From NCBI GenBank assembly GCA_937949545.1, contig CALEDR010000037.1, positions 31,931 through 95,930 of the forward strand: a DNA stretch of 64,000 bases. The letters run 5' to 3'. Each line of letters opens with the position of its first letter. Positions within the stretch are counted from its first letter, which is position 1. The position numbers were made by a program, and so were the translations under genes. The stretch comes from an uncultured Phycisphaerae bacterium. Its GTDB lineage: Bacteria; Planctomycetota; Phycisphaerae; Sedimentisphaerales; Anaerohalosphaeraceae. Positions 9,281 to 18,289 of this stretch are shown one piece after another. The notes under the pieces are model-generated. The model saw nothing but the letters and a program-made list of their open reading frames with translations. It did not search any database and had not been told where the DNA came from.

Positions 9281-10669
9281 ATGTTTACAAACATCCGGAG
9301 TCGAGCAGTCTTAATGGTTCTTGCTGGAGTTTGGATGCTGGGGGTGCCGGTGCAGGCGGTCTCGGAGGAGGCGGCTGCGCTGAAGCAAACCTCGAAAGCC
9401 TTTACAGAAGCAGTCAAAAAGGTTCTGCCGGCGGTGGTTGCGGTACAGTCGGAATACACAGTACAGGGGATTTCGTACCGCTCGCCGTTTGAGGATGATT
9501 TTTTTGAGAGATTTTTCGGACCGAGATTTCGGATGCCTGTGCCCCGAGAGGAAAAGCGGATTGGCCAGGGTTCTGGTTTTCTGATTTCGGAAGACGGGTA
9601 TATCCTGACCAATCATCACGTTGTGGCGGATGCGAGCAAGATTACGATTCTGCTGCACGATGGACGGCGTTTTGAAAATGTGGAGATTGTCGGTTCGGAT
9701 GACAAGGCAGACCTGGCTTTGCTGAAGATTCCGGATGTGAAGGGACTGCCGACTGTGAAAATGGGCAATTCGGATGCACTCGAAGTGGGGGAATGGGTCA
9801 TTGCGGTCGGCAACCCGTTCGGCTTGACCGAGACGGTCACCGTCGGGGTAGTCAGTGCCAAAGGCCGGCGAATTCGGGGTGATGATACAGGGGTGTATGA
9901 AGATTTTATCCAGACGGATGCGGCGATTAACCCGGGGAATTCCGGCGGGCCGCTTTTGAATATTGAGGGGGAGGTGGTTGGGATTAATGCGGCCATTGTG
10001 ACGGGCGATACGGGGGTTCGCGGCTATATGGGAATCGGGCTGGCGGTGCCGATTAATATGGCCAAATCGATGGCCGAACAGATGATGAAGACAGGAAAGT
10101 TCGTCCGCGGCTATGCAGGAATCGGGCTGCAGGATTTGACGGAGGATATTGCGCAGGGGCTGGATTTGAAGGTTCGCAAGGGAGCGATTATTACACAGGT
10201 ATATGAGAATTCGCCGGCGGAGGAAGCCGGTCTGCAGGCGGATGATATTATCCTTTCGATTGATAATCGGGAGATTCACAACAGTCAGGATGTTCGGAAT
10301 GTCGTCGGCTATTCGGCCCCGGGGACGAAGCTGACCTTTGTGGTGCTTCGCAACGGGAATGAGAAGAAGATTACCCTGACGGTCGGGGCTCGTCCGGTTG
10401 CAGAGGACATGATTGAGCAGCTGGGGATTCAGGTTAAGAACAGCGATGACGGGGTCGGCGTGGTGATTACGGATGTGAAGAAAGACAGCGATGCGGCACG
10501 GGTAGGGCTTCGGTCCGGGATGGTGATTCTGAGTGTGAACCGCGAGCGTGTCAATTCGGTCAAGGAGTTCAAAGAAGCTCTTCGAAAGGCCGAGGGCAAG
10601 GACAAGGTTATTTTGTCCGTCAAGGCGGATCGGATGACCTATTATGTGGTGCTGCCGCTGAAAAAATAA
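9281..10669 (+). CDS. degP: Periplasmic serine protease/chaperone, HtrA/DegP family
   Basis: Do-like protease that degrades or refolds damaged envelope proteins. The 462-residue protein has a signal peptide (residues 1 to about 28, VLMVLAGVWMLGVPVQA) and a trypsin-like domain with the complete triad: His113 in TNHHVV, Asp144 in ADLALL, Ser221 in GNSGGP. Two PDZ domains follow (about 275-365 and 375-460) with carboxylate loops such as YAGIGL. Length and layout match DegP/DegQ. A good GGAAAGGAAGG ribosome-binding site precedes the ATG. It lies between two terminators, so it is a single-gene unit in a stress-response neighbourhood with hsp20. Confidence 0.95.
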   Translation: MFTNIRSRAVLMVLAGVWMLGVPVQAVSEEAAALKQTSKAFTEAVKKVLPAVVAVQSEYTVQGISYRSPFEDDFFERFFGPRFRMPVPREEKRIGQGSGFLISEDGYILTNHHVVADASKITILLHDGRRFENVEIVGSDDKADLALLKIPDVKGLPTVKMGNSDALEVGEWVIAVGNPFGLTETVTVGVVSAKGRRIRGDDTGVYEDFIQTDAAINPGNSGGPLLNIEGEVVGINAAIVTGDTGVRGYMGIGLAVPINMAKSMAEQMMKTGKFVRGYAGIGLQDLTEDIAQGLDLKVRKGAIITQVYENSPAEEAGLQADDIILSIDNREIHNSQDVRNVVGYSAPGTKLTFVVLRNGNEKKITLTVGARPVAEDMIEQLGIQVKNSDDGVGVVITDVKKDSDAARVGLRSGMVILSVNRERVNSVKEFKEALRKAEGKDKVILSVKADRMTYYVVLPLKK

Positions 10670-10696
10670 CGGCGGAAAAATGTGCGGCGAATTCAG

Positions 10697-10734
10697 CAGG
10701 CATCGAGCGAACTGTCTCGATGCCTGTTTTTTTT
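10697..10734 (+). terminator. Rho-independent terminator after the HtrA gene
   Basis: An 11-bp perfect stem (CAGGCATCGAG / CTCGATGCCTG), an 8-nt loop and eight T. It abuts the 3' end of dnaA, which reads from the other strand. Confidence 0.92.
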
Positions 10735-12049
10735 ATGGTTTTTGAGTTAATTGACGCGTGAGGTTTTCGATTCGCTGGCGAATCTGTTCGTCGGTTTTGA
10801 AGATTTCCTCGATTTTGGAGCAGGCGTGCAGGACGGTGGAATGGTCTCGTCCGCCGAGATGACCGCCGATTTCCTCCAGGCTGTGGCGGGTAAGCTGACG
10901 GCCCAGATACATACAGATTTGCCGAGGCAGGGCAATGCTTTGGCTTCGTTTTTTGCTTTGGAGGTCTGTAACACGGATATCAAATTCGCGGCTGACGGCT
11001 TCGATGATGTCTGCCATGGTGATGGTTCGCTGAGCGGCGGTCTGCTGAATGCCGAGCGCCTGGCGGGTCAGCTCGGGAGTAATAGGCTGGCCGACGGTTC
11101 TGGCCGTGGCATACAAAACTGTCAAGGCACCTTCAATTTCACGAATGTTGGACTGGACATGCTCTGCAATCATTTCTGCGATGCCCTCGGGCAGGTGGAT
11201 GCCGCGAAGGCCGGCTTTCTTTTTGACGATGGCGATGCGGGTTTCGTAGCTGGGGGGGTCCAGCCGTGCCACCAAACCCCATTTGAACCGGCTGATGAGC
11301 CGTTCTTCGAGGGAAGGCAGCTGGGCCGGCGGACAATCGGCGGTCAGAATGATTTGTCGGCGGTTGTTATAGAGGGCGTTAAATGTATGGAAAAACTCCT
11401 CCTGGCTCTGCTCGCGTTCCCGGAGGAACTGGATATCGTCAATAATCAGAACATCGACACTGCGATGCTGATTCTGAAAGTCAGCCAGCCGTCCCTGTTC
11501 AATTGCACTGATAAAGCCGTTTACAAACTGTTCACAGCTCAGAAAGCGGATGGACAGATTGCCGTTGTTTTCGCGGGAGGCATGGCAGACGGCGTGAAGA
11601 AGATGGGTCTTGCCCAGGCCGACGCTGCCGTACAGAAAGAGGGGATTGTAAACCGTGCCGGGATTCTGGCTGACGGCAATGCAGCTGGCATGGGCCAGTC
11701 GGTTGCAGGGGCCGACGACAAAGTTGTTGAATGTGTAATCCGGGTGAAGTCGAAGACTGTCCGGGAATGCCGCCGGAGCTTCCGGACCGGTCCCAACAGA
11801 GTGAGCCGAACGGAAGCTGATGGAGACCAGGTATCCGGTAATTTTTTGGGCAGCTTTGGTAAAAACGGACAGACAATGGTCATTCAGGTAGTCGGCTTTG
11901 GTCTGGTCGGGACAGCCGATATCGAGATGGCCGCCGCTGAAGGACAGCACCGTCAGGTCGCTGAACCAGGTGCGGACGTTGACGGGGTCTGCCGTGCAGA
12001 CTTCTTCGAGAATCCGCTCCAAAATCTGTGCCGGTTCCTGCTGTTTCAC
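10733..12049 (-). CDS. dnaA: Chromosomal replication initiator DnaA
   Basis: AAA+ initiator that binds DnaA boxes and melts the origin. Domain I opens with EPAQILERILEEV...TWFSDL. The AAA+ domain has Walker A GSVGLGKTHLLHA (about residue 141) and Walker B VLIIDDIQFL. Domain IV carries the DnaA signature GGRDHSTVLHA near the end. The open frame extends upstream to 12220 (495 residues), but those 57 extra residues are not DnaA-like, and a good promoter lies inside them (12123-12151). A GTG at 12049 gives MKQQEPAQILERI, a normal DnaA start, and 438 residues. The ribosome-binding site for it is weak, so 12220 cannot be excluded. No dnaN or gyrase genes flank it. Confidence 0.93.
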   Translation of the reverse strand: MKQQEPAQILERILEEVCTADPVNVRTWFSDLTVLSFSGGHLDIGCPDQTKADYLNDHCLSVFTKAAQKITGYLVSISFRSAHSVGTGPEAPAAFPDSLRLHPDYTFNNFVVGPCNRLAHASCIAVSQNPGTVYNPLFLYGSVGLGKTHLLHAVCHASRENNGNLSIRFLSCEQFVNGFISAIEQGRLADFQNQHRSVDVLIIDDIQFLREREQSQEEFFHTFNALYNNRRQIILTADCPPAQLPSLEERLISRFKWGLVARLDPPSYETRIAIVKKKAGLRGIHLPEGIAEMIAEHVQSNIREIEGALTVLYATARTVGQPITPELTRQALGIQQTAAQRTITMADIIEAVSREFDIRVTDLQSKKRSQSIALPRQICMYLGRQLTRHSLEEIGGHLGGRDHSTVLHACSKIEEIFKTDEQIRQRIENLTRQLTQKP

Positions 12050-12122
12050 TATCTTTTTCCGAGAGTACGGGGCAGAAGATTTCCGTAAGAACCCTCCTGG
12101 CCTTGCTGTTTCCAGATAGAGC

Positions 12123-12151
12123 ACTGTATCGCTTGCCGGCGGTTCTGTCAA
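12123..12151 (-). promoter_or_regulatory. Predicted sigma-70 promoter for dnaA
   Basis: On the minus strand, a perfect TTGACA and TACAGT are spaced by 17 bp. Transcription would begin near 12116, downstream of the upstream ATG at 12220, which supports the shorter DnaA start at 12049. Confidence 0.55.
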
Positions 12152-12267
12152 CGTGAAACAGTCAGAGGCGGCTGGAAAATCATCGGGATTGAACTTGAAA
12201 AAAATGCAGGATTTTGGCACACTGGCGGTTGTGTCAGTCTGGGAAAAATAACCAATTGTGGAGCCAT

Positions 12268-13191
12268 ATGGGTTTCTTTACAAAAACGGTTCAGTATCTC
12301 CGCGAACATCTGAACAAGACGCGCAGCAAAATTGCCTCCGGGTTGGCAGCGGTGCTCGGATTGGGCCGGGATTTAGATGAAGAGATTCTCGAACGACTGG
12401 AAGAGACGCTCATCAGCGATGACATCGGGGTGGAAACCACTCAGCGGCTGATTGAGGATTTGCGGAATGCTTATAAAAAGAAGGAGATTGTCAAGACCGA
12501 TCAGGTGATCCCGTTTTTAAAGGAGCATATCAAGAATTACTGGCCCGCGGAGGACCGGCGGCTGAAGACGGCGGCTGCCGGCCCGACGGTGATTCTGGTA
12601 GCCGGGGTGAATGGGTCGGGCAAGACGACAAGCATTGCCAAGCTGGCGTATATGCTCAGCCGCGGGGGCAGGAAAGTGATTGTGGCGGCCTGCGATACGT
12701 TCCGGGCGGCGGCGGTCGAACAGCTGAGTATCTGGGCGGAGCGGATTGGGGTGCAGATTGTCAAGCACAAGCAGGGAGCGGACCCGGCAGCGGTGGCCTA
12801 TGATGCGGCGTCGGCGGCCCTGGCTCGTCAGGCGGATTACCTGATTCTGGATACGGCCGGGCGGCTTCATACCCAAAAACATCTGATGGAGGAATTGACC
12901 AAGATTCGAAATGTGGTTTCCAAACATATCCCCGGAGCACCGCACGAGGTGCTGTTGGTGGTGGATGCCACGACGGGGCAGAATGCCATTCAGCAGGCCA
13001 GAATGTTTACACAGGCGATTGATGTGACGGGGATTTTTTTGGCGAAACTGGACGGAACGGCCCGGGGGGGGATCGTGATTGCCGTCAAGGATATGTTGAA
13101 TATTCCGGTGAAGTTTGTCGGGCTGGGGGAAACACCGGAGGATATTGCCGAGTTTGACCCGCAGGAGTTTGTGGAGGCACTTTTCAGTTAG
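12268..13191 (+). CDS. ftsY: Signal recognition particle receptor FtsY
   Basis: SRP GTPase receptor that docks ribosome-nascent chains at the inner membrane. The 307-residue protein carries the N domain (four-helix bundle, about 1-90) and the G domain with G1 GVNGSGKTT (about residue 108), the insertion-box motif [13 protein letters not shown]3 DTAGRLH, and G4 as [10 protein letters not shown]. There is no long acidic A domain, as in many bacteria. The frame extends to 12214, but the ATG at 12268 has a TGGAG ribosome-binding site and starts the family's usual MGFF. It is divergent from dnaA. Confidence 0.95.
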   Translation: MGFFTKTVQYLREHLNKTRSKIASGLAAVLGLGRDLDEEILERLEETLISDDIGVETTQRLIEDLRNAYKKKEIVKTDQVIPFLKEHIKNYWPAEDRRLKTAAAGPTVILVAGVNGSGKTTSIAKLAYMLSRGGRKVIVAACDTFRAAAVEQLSIWAERIGVQIVKHKQGADPAAVAYDAASAALARQADYLILDTAGRLHTQKHLMEELTKIRNVVSKHIPGAPHEVLLVVDATTGQNAIQQARMFTQAIDVTGIFLAKLDGTARGGIVIAVKDMLNIPVKFVGLGETPEDIAEFDPQEFVEALFS

Positions 13192-13204
13192 CGCAGGAAT
13201 TGTC

Positions 13205-13233
13205 TTGACAAAATTTCTCGGTTGTCTTATAGG
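13205..13233 (+). promoter_or_regulatory. Predicted promoter for tRNA-Gly
   Basis: TTGACA and TATAGG are spaced by 17 bp, about 75 bp upstream of the tRNA. Confidence 0.55.
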
Positions 13234-13308
13234 TCAGGGCTGATGGAAGTCAAACGGCTGCTGATCAGAGCCGGGGAGGATTATAACGTCTTTTGAGGAT
13301 AGGATTTA

Positions 13309-13379
13309 GCGGGCGTAGTTCAGTGGCAGAACACCAGCTTCCCAAGCTGGATACGCCAGTTCGATTCTGGTCGCCCGCA
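13309..13379 (+). tRNA. tRNA-Gly (anticodon CCC)
   Basis: Cloverleaf read by eye: acceptor GCGGGCG / CGCCCGC, D-arm GTTC...GAAC, anticodon stem CCAGC / GCTGG with loop TTCCCAA (anticodon CCC), T-arm with GTTCGATTC, discriminator A. The 3' CCA is not encoded. Confidence 0.95.
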
Positions 13380-13508
13380 TAATAAAAAAGATGTCAGAGC
13401 CGCTGTTTCAAGCAGGAAGCGTTTTTGCCCGCTTTTCATGCACAACCTGGAGCTTATCCGGTGTGCCGAAAAAAGGGGGGTTGGCAGAGCAAGCGGCTGT
13501 GTGGGCGG

Positions 13509-14843
13509 CTATTTGCTGCCGTAGATATTCGCTTCATACATGGAAGCGAATCCTGATGGGTTCGAACAGCCGATTATCGTTATTCGGATATACCGTGCCG
13601 CCGCGGTGAAACTGTCTGATGTATCCCCATAGGTCGAATTGGATGTACGATTGACGGCGGTGGTGTACACCGCATCATCCGTGCTGACTTCAATTCGGTA
13701 TCGGTAGGCCCGGCTGGCGCTATTGTACCAAAAAATATCCGCCCGACTCAGGCTGTAAACCGCGCCCAAGTCCACTTTCCACCATTGCGGATAGGATGCA
13801 CTGTCAGCTGCCCATCGGGTGTTGAGACTGCCGTCGTTTGCATACGCAATCTCATTGCCCGGCTGTACGGAACTGGCAAAAGCCGGTTTATATCGAGATA
13901 CCACTCCCGGCGGCGCGGGCGGCAGCGGGGGCGGATTGTCATAGACCCTCACATAGTCCACCTCAAAAACAGCCAAAGGACAGCCGGAAACCCGCGTTTG
14001 TCTGTTGGGAGAAGAAGTCAGCTTCAGTTTCATTGGAAAGAGGGCTCCGCTGACGGGACCGGCCGGCCGGCAGGAAACAACCCCATTCATATAAAAAACA
14101 GGCGGTGTGTTTTCATTCCAATACACCCCGTAGGTGTGCCACCGGCTTTCATCTACCGGGGCGGCACATCCGAGCCAGGTATCTTTTCCATTCTCATCCC
14201 AATGATACCATTGTCCCGGAGTTCTTTCGCCGGGGCCGCCCTGAAATTCGCAGATATCAAATTCCGGCGGCCAGATCAGAGAACCGTTCCAGCCGACGGT
14301 CCACCAAGTCGCCCAGATATAGGAATTTTCAAACGAATGTCGGATTCTTGCGACCAGATATTTGTACTGCGGATTATATTTGCTCTCCGTATCAATATAC
14401 CCGCCCGTCCATCGCCGTCCGTTATAAAGTTCTTCGAACGAATAAATTTTTAGACATCCGTTGGACACTTCGATATTTTTGGGAGCATACCAGCAATCCG
14501 TGCCGTCTGCTTTGTTATAGACCGTCCATTTCTGCAGGTCCAGCGAGGTTCCGCTGAATTCATCCGCCCAGACAGGCAGTTCCGTCGACCAGCTGCGAGC
14601 CAGGATTGAAAAATCCGCAAGGTCCACTTGTCCGTTTCCGTCAATGTCTGCCCCTTCACATCTGCTGGCTGCGGCACAGTTTGCCGCAAGCCACCGCTCA
14701 GCCAGGAAGGTCAGATCAAACCAATTGACGAATCCGTCGCTGTCCAAATCCGCCGGATTGGGCTGAGCAAACCCCACCCAGGTCAGGGCGGCCCATCCGA
14801 GACTGACCCACAAGAATTTTTTGCCGAATGTGCTCCTTTTCAT
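13509..14843 (-). CDS. Secreted GH16-family glycoside hydrolase with dockerin-like and F5/8 C modules
   Basis: 444-residue exported enzyme predicted to cleave beta-1,3/1,4 glucans or galactans; the substrate cannot be told from sequence alone. Order: signal peptide (about 1-26), two Ca-binding dockerin-type repeats (DLDSDGFVNWFDL and DIDGNGQVDLADF), and a GH16 beta-jelly-roll from about residue 90 with the catalytic signature E-x-D-x-x-E as PEFDICEFQ. A C-terminal discoidin/F5-8 type C domain follows (about 310-444, DGSLNTRWAAD, YPQWWKVDLG). An in-frame ATG 45 bp upstream exists, but the ATG at 14843 has AGGAGG at ideal spacing. It is the last gene of the minus-strand sigma/FecR/hydrolase run, 16 bp after the GH2 gene. 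Confidence 0.88.
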   Translation of the reverse strand: MKRSTFGKKFLWVSLGWAALTWVGFAQPNPADLDSDGFVNWFDLTFLAERWLAANCAAASRCEGADIDGNGQVDLADFSILARSWSTELPVWADEFSGTSLDLQKWTVYNKADGTDCWYAPKNIEVSNGCLKIYSFEELYNGRRWTGGYIDTESKYNPQYKYLVARIRHSFENSYIWATWWTVGWNGSLIWPPEFDICEFQGGPGERTPGQWYHWDENGKDTWLGCAAPVDESRWHTYGVYWNENTPPVFYMNGVVSCRPAGPVSGALFPMKLKLTSSPNRQTRVSGCPLAVFEVDYVRVYDNPPPLPPAPPGVVSRYKPAFASSVQPGNEIAYANDGSLNTRWAADSASYPQWWKVDLGAVYSLSRADIFWYNSASRAYRYRIEVSTDDAVYTTAVNRTSNSTYGDTSDSFTAAARYIRITIIGCSNPSGFASMYEANIYGSK

Positions 14844-14859
14844 TACAGAGCCTCCTGTC

Positions 14860-17385
14860 TTAACTGTCGCAGCAGGTCTTTTGTTCATCCGGTTCAGCGG
14901 GAGGATTCATCCGGCCGAATTCGAGCCCGAAGATTTTTACTTCGCAATAACTGTTCCAGTCTCCCTCCGCGGTCCCGTTGGCAAGAATCCGAAGATAGCG
15001 GGCGGATGTTTCGGGAAGAACAAATTCTTCCGGTTCTTCCGTGCTTCCGCTGCTGACGGCACCGGTCAAAGCCGGCCTCCACGAAATCCCGTCGTCTGAA
15101 ACGCAGATATCCAGATAAGCCCGGCGCGTCTTTCCTCTGTAGAAGGCGATCTGCACCTTTTGGATTTTTTGGACCGTTCCCAAATCGTACTGAATCCATG
15201 CTCCTTTTCCCTGAACGGCCCAGCGGGTGGACAATTTCCCATCTACGGTGTGTTCCGGCGGGTTGCCGTCCTGAAAACCGCTGGCGGAAACCGCTTTTAC
15301 TGTCAGAGAAGGTTCCGGCGGTGAGAACTCCCAAAAACAGACATCTGTGTATTCGCGGCCGTTTTTTCTTCCGACCGCCTTGATTTCGTTTCGTCCCGAT
15401 TTGAGGGAACCCTTTTCCCATCGAAAGATGCAGTCGGAGCTGCTCAGAATCCCTTCGGAATGTCCGTTGACAAAGAGCTCCGCCTTTTCGCAATTGGAAT
15501 AGACTTTGACCGAAACCGGATTGTCTGATCGAGAGGGGAAACGCCGGCTGGCGATATACACCATCGGCTCATCGGACCAGTTGGCCTGATACCAGTAATA
15601 AGCGTCTTTCTTGACTGTCCGGTCCCGACTGACAAGCCCCTTGTCGTTGATTCCGGCCTGCTCGCCTTCAGCACGGCCGTCAGCGCCGAAATCAAAACCG
15701 TTCCAAACGGTTTTACACCAGAGAAACGGACGTGTTTTCATGGCATTCCAGTGAATCTCATGGTAGAGCCCCTGATATTCCTCCGGATGCCAGGGGCCGT
15801 CCGGTCTGGGAGGAGCCGGATTGTCTTCGTGCTGAGAAAGACCGGCCCCGGCGCCGTATTCACTGATTCCGATGCAGTCTCGACTTCGCTGAGCGTGAAT
15901 CTCATCCGCCCAGGCGGAAAATTCCTCCGCTGTTCCGTGATACCAGCCGAAGTACTTATTAAAAGCCGTCACATCGGTCACGTATGTTGTGGGATGAGTA
16001 TTGGAGGAATTCGCGGCTGCCGCGGTCAGTCGACTGGGATCTTCTGTTTTGGCCAGCTGATGCAGTTCTTTGAGCAGCGGGGTCGGCTCCGGCCCCCGGA
16101 CCATCGTAATTTCATTAAAAATTCCCCAGAAGAAAACGGAAGGATGATTGTAGTTCTGTCGTATTAATTCACGCAATTGCTGTTTGCAGTTCTCGGCGAA
16201 AGCCGGATCGGCGGAGATGGAATTGACCAGCGGAATTTCCGTCCACAGAACAATTCCTTTCTCATCCGCCAGTTCATAGGTTTTCTTTCCGTGCTGATAG
16301 TGGGCCAGACGAAGCCAGGTGCAGCCCATTTCAAGCATAATGTTGATGTCCTCTGCACGGTCTGCGTCGGAAACAGCCCGCCCTTTGTCCTGGCGGTCTT
16401 CGTGAATGGCCGCCCCGTGAAGGTCGTAGGGGTGTCCGTTCAGCAGAAATCCCCGCTGCGGATCTACAGAAAAGAATCGCAGCCCCAGAGGCTGTTCGAT
16501 GCAGTCTCGAAGGGTCTGTTCGGTCTCTGCCTCAACTTTTACTCGATAAAGATAGGGGTTCTTGCGTCCTTCCCAAAGATGCGGATTGCGAAGAACCGTT
16601 CTCTGAATGAATTCGGTTGTGGACTGAGCCGGGACCTTTTGCGTTAATATCAAGGTCTCTGCAATGGTTCCATCGGCTTTACGAATGATCGCCCTGACGG
16701 TTACTTCCTGTTCAGAAGGGCCGGCATTGCGAAGGAGGGTTCGGATCTGAAGCTCGGCGGATTCACGGCTGACCTGCAGAGGGGTGAGATAGACTCCCGG
16801 CGAGGCAAAATCGATCGGCGTAATATGGATAGGGTCGGTGATCAGCAGGCGAACAGAACGGCAGATTCCGCCCCATTGTGTGAAATCACCGGATAGAGGC
16901 GCGATCAGCAGGCCCCCCGAATTGTCGGCCTTGACCGCAATCAGGTTTCCCGTTCCGAAACGGACGGCTTGGGTAATCTCCAGACAGAAAGCCGCGTAGG
17001 CACCCTCATGACGTCCGACAAGAATGCCGTTGCAGTACACATCCGCCGCCTTGGCGACGGATTCAAAATACAAATAAACGCAGTGCCCGCGGTATTCATT
17101 CGGGATGAGGACAGACTTTCTGTACCATCCGACTCCCCGATAGTAATTGTTGCCGCCGTCCTGCCCGTCCAGAGCATTCCAGGTGTGGGGCACATTAACC
17201 AGCGGCCAGGTCGAGTCATCAAACGTTTCTCGTTCAGCTCCGGCAGCATCTGCCTTGCAGAAGCGCCAACCGGTATCGAGACTTTGTTCCAGACGCTGGG
17301 ACCGGACCTGAGAAACGGCTCCCAGCAGCAGGGCCAATACGAGTAGACGGACGAAGCATTGACCCAAACGTCGATTCTTTATCAA
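14860..17385 (-). CDS. Secreted GH2-family glycosidase (beta-galactosidase-like) with C-terminal F5/8 C domain
   Basis: 841-residue exported exo-glycosidase of the GH2 clan, likely a beta-galactosidase or related enzyme. A signal peptide (VRLLVLALLLGAVSQVRS) is followed by a sugar-binding jelly roll (DTGWRFCKADA, VNVPHTWNALDG), an Ig-like domain, and a TIM barrel with acid/base Glu in FFWGIFNEI and nucleophile Glu in GISEYGAGAG. A C-terminal Ig-like and a discoidin domain (TVDGKLSTRWAVQG) close the protein. The start is TTG at 17385, chosen because CCGGAGGT sits 7-8 bp upstream and the signal peptide begins there. Together with the adjacent GH16 gene it suggests stepwise endo- then exo-cleavage of one polysaccharide. 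Confidence 0.88.
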   Translation of the reverse strand: MIKNRRLGQCFVRLLVLALLLGAVSQVRSQRLEQSLDTGWRFCKADAAGAERETFDDSTWPLVNVPHTWNALDGQDGGNNYYRGVGWYRKSVLIPNEYRGHCVYLYFESVAKAADVYCNGILVGRHEGAYAAFCLEITQAVRFGTGNLIAVKADNSGGLLIAPLSGDFTQWGGICRSVRLLITDPIHITPIDFASPGVYLTPLQVSRESAELQIRTLLRNAGPSEQEVTVRAIIRKADGTIAETLILTQKVPAQSTTEFIQRTVLRNPHLWEGRKNPYLYRVKVEAETEQTLRDCIEQPLGLRFFSVDPQRGFLLNGHPYDLHGAAIHEDRQDKGRAVSDADRAEDINIMLEMGCTWLRLAHYQHGKKTYELADEKGIVLWTEIPLVNSISADPAFAENCKQQLRELIRQNYNHPSVFFWGIFNEITMVRGPEPTPLLKELHQLAKTEDPSRLTAAAANSSNTHPTTYVTDVTAFNKYFGWYHGTAEEFSAWADEIHAQRSRDCIGISEYGAGAGLSQHEDNPAPPRPDGPWHPEEYQGLYHEIHWNAMKTRPFLWCKTVWNGFDFGADGRAEGEQAGINDKGLVSRDRTVKKDAYYWYQANWSDEPMVYIASRRFPSRSDNPVSVKVYSNCEKAELFVNGHSEGILSSSDCIFRWEKGSLKSGRNEIKAVGRKNGREYTDVCFWEFSPPEPSLTVKAVSASGFQDGNPPEHTVDGKLSTRWAVQGKGAWIQYDLGTVQKIQKVQIAFYRGKTRRAYLDICVSDDGISWRPALTGAVSSGSTEEPEEFVLPETSARYLRILANGTAEGDWNSYCEVKIFGLEFGRMNPPAEPDEQKTCCDS

Positions 17386-17455
17386 GGCGGGACCTCCGGA
17401 AAAAATCCGAAAAAAGGTTCCGGCAGGCCCATCGGACCTGCCGGACCGGCGGTTC

Positions 17456-18214
17456 TTACTTTCTTTTTCTCAGCAGAAGACTGCCCAGTGCGAGGAGCGA
17501 AACAGCGGCCGGCTCAGGGATCGGGTTGGTCAGCACGACTCCTTCGAAGAGATAAATGTCATCCAGCCGGACTTTGTTGGCGGCCTGGGCACCGGTATAG
17601 CCCTGAACCAGAGCCACGAAGGAAACCAGCGGATTGGTGGTTCCGACACGAAAGGCAGCTCCCGAAGCAACCTTATCGGCCTCTCCGGCTCCAGCCGAAC
17701 CGCTTGTCAGGTACACGTCAAAGGCATCTGCTGACTGATTGATGACCGCCCAGACGTTGTACCAGGTCTGAGGCTGAATGGCGACACCGGGCAGGAAAAC
17801 TCCGCCGCTTCGGACATCAAACAGTCCGGCATTTACCCGCATCATCACATTCATATCCCCAAATGCAATTGGGGATGCATTGCTTGACAACCCGAATGCA
17901 TGGTTGAATGTGTCCGTCTCGGCATAAAACCGCAAAAACAGTGTGGCGGCCGTACTGGCGTCCTCAATCGGTGCAACAGGTCGTGAACCTCCGCGAATCA
18001 CGCTGGTTGTCGGGGCAAAGTAGGCAAAATAGCGGTTCCCTTGCTCCTCTGCAATCAGGACGTTTGAAGAAGTCGGATTGTTAACCGAGGTCCACGGCGG
18101 CGATGCGGTTACCCCGAGATTCCCCGTCTGATAGGACTGAAAATTCTCAACCAATGCAGCCCGGCTAAGACCGGCCAGTCCGGCTGCACAAATCAACATC
18201 AGCATTCTTTTCAT
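17456..18214 (-). CDS. PEP-CTERM secreted protein (LamG-like jelly roll)
   Basis: 252-residue exported protein with a signal peptide (MKRMLMLICAAGLAGLSRA), a beta-rich middle (WYNVWAVINQSADAFDVYL pattern), and a C-terminal PEP-CTERM tripartite signal: PEPAA, a hydrophobic helix LALGSLLL, then RKRK. PEP-CTERM proteins are processed by exosortase, usually with exopolysaccharide export; no exosortase is in this window. Its first 40 residues (ALVENFQSYQTG) parallel those of the LamG/dockerin protein at 20621-22825 (VLVDNFDKYSTG), so the two are paralogous modules. Start chosen at 18214 for the GGAGGAAAGG ribosome-binding site. Function unknown. Confidence 0.8.
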   Translation of the reverse strand: MKRMLMLICAAGLAGLSRAALVENFQSYQTGNLGVTASPPWTSVNNPTSSNVLIAEEQGNRYFAYFAPTTSVIRGGSRPVAPIEDASTAATLFLRFYAETDTFNHAFGLSSNASPIAFGDMNVMMRVNAGLFDVRSGGVFLPGVAIQPQTWYNVWAVINQSADAFDVYLTSGSAGAGEADKVASGAAFRVGTTNPLVSFVALVQGYTGAQAANKVRLDDIYLFEGVVLTNPIPEPAAVSLLALGSLLLRKRK

Positions 18215-18289
18215 TTTCCTTTCCTCCAAAAAATGTTTCAAAAAAGAGTTGTACTTTTTTACTTGCCGGTTTTCTTTCTGCAAAATCGG

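Noticed and set aside
12050..12267. Replication origin next to dnaA
   Set aside because: No cluster of TTATCCACA-type boxes or A/T-rich unwinding region was seen; the promoters explain the region.
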